Part shown: piece after piece, positions 63,792 through 64,000 of the stretch | How the letters are laid out: every line of letters starts with the position of its first letter | How positions within the stretch are numbered: the stretch's first letter is position 1 | Source of the DNA: Flavobacteriales bacterium | GTDB taxonomy: Bacteria; Bacteroidota; Bacteroidia; Flavobacteriales_D; Crocinitomicaceae | Reading direction: 5' to 3' | DNA: 64,000 nucleotides | Assembly (NCBI GenBank): GCA_022361195.1 | Contig: JAKSBJ010000339.1 | Coordinates: forward strand, 1 to 64,000 | Made by a program: the position numbers and the translations under genes | The notes under the pieces: model-generated | The model's input: only the letters and a program-made list of their open reading frames with translations | The model's database searches: none | What the model was told of the DNA's origin: nothing

Positions 63792-64000
63792 TTTGCGTCT
63801 GGATAAGCTCTTGGTAAATATTGCATGATACTCAATAAATGACCAATGTGCTCACTATGGAATCCGTCTCTGTAATCGCGCATTGATTGAGAAGGAATGT
63901 CTTCTCTTGTAATATTACAAGCATCTAAAGTTGCATTAACTTCAGATTCCCAGTTTGATTTAATTTTATCACAATCCTGATAGTACTCACGATCTAGCTC
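63785..64000 (-). CDS. paaC: Phenylacetyl-CoA epoxidase subunit PaaC (C-terminal part, cut by window edge)
   Basis: The last 71 codons lie in the window and read EYYQDCDKIKSNWESEVN ... GFHSEHIGHLLSIMQYL, ending in PDAKW and a TAG stop at 63785-63787. The GFHSEHxGHLLxxMQxLxRAYPxAKW ending is the PaaC signature. PaaC is the non-catalytic partner of PaaA in the epoxidase. Its end overlaps the paaD GTG start by 7 bp, so the operon continues to the right. Confidence 0.92.
   Translation of the reverse strand, partial: ELDREYYQDCDKIKSNWESEVNATLDACNITREDIPSQSMRDYRDGFHSEHIGHLLSIMQYLPRAYPDAKW

Overview
The window is a stretch of chromosome from a member of the Bacteroidota, most likely a marine-type Flavobacteriales (Cryomorphaceae/Crocinitomicaceae-like); the family-level placement is inference. 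The evidence is the type IX secretion (T9SS) genes porP/sprF, porU and porV, secreted proteins with T9SS C-terminal sorting domains, promoters of the Bacteroidota type (TTTG ... TAnnTTTG), few Shine-Dalgarno sites, a str operon without tuf that runs straight into S10-spc-alpha, a SecA with a long N-terminal insertion and no C-terminal zinc site, and AT-rich spacers.

Layout. 1-6.1 kb: T9SS envelope genes (porP/sprF fragment, porU, porV) and ispF of the MEP isoprenoid pathway. 6.1-15 kb: a small hypothetical gene, an SRPBCC/ArsR pair behind a double inverted-repeat operator, penicillin-binding protein 1C, a propeller-type histidine kinase and a PcrA/UvrD helicase. 15-32.9 kb: the str-S10-spc-alpha ribosomal cluster from rpsL to rplQ with fusA, secY, infA and rpoA. 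It starts at a clear promoter that sits beside a long inverted repeat and ends at a terminator after rplQ. Its 3' part holds several structured spacers, including a terminator/promoter overlap before rpoA and a repeat-like element between rpoA and rplQ. 32.9-42.3 kb: two T9SS cargo proteins flank carA, eno and a tandem-TIR protein. 42.4-48.1 kb: feoAB plus a small Cys-rich membrane protein, a DUF4301 protein, a methyltransferase, a PduO-type cobalamin adenosyltransferase and a DUF2795 protein. 48.2-54.8 kb: secA after a long leader, a MORN/YwqK-repeat protein, a PaaI-type thioesterase, a hypothetical gene and a DUF2461 protein. 54.8-64 kb: a beta-helix protein gene interrupted by an in-frame stop, a hypothetical exported protein, murB, an OmpA-like protein with thrombospondin type 3 repeats, a TPR-SpoIIE phosphatase and the start of a phenylacetyl-CoA epoxidase operon (paaD, partial paaC).

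How it works together. Most genes are housekeeping: translation, Sec export (secY, secA), cell wall (murB, pbpC), glycolysis and pyrimidine/arginine precursors. Around them lies a surface-protein theme: PorV and PorU deliver and cleave T9SS cargo, and at least two cargo proteins are encoded here. No tRNA, rRNA, CRISPR array, insertion sequence or prophage was seen.

No clearly new multi-gene system is visible. The observations most worth a second look are the tandem-TIR protein, the long inverted repeat next to the str promoter, the rpoA terminator/promoter overlap, the rpoA-rplQ repeat element, the in-frame stop in the beta-helix gene, and six convergent gene pairs whose stop codons overlap or nearly touch.
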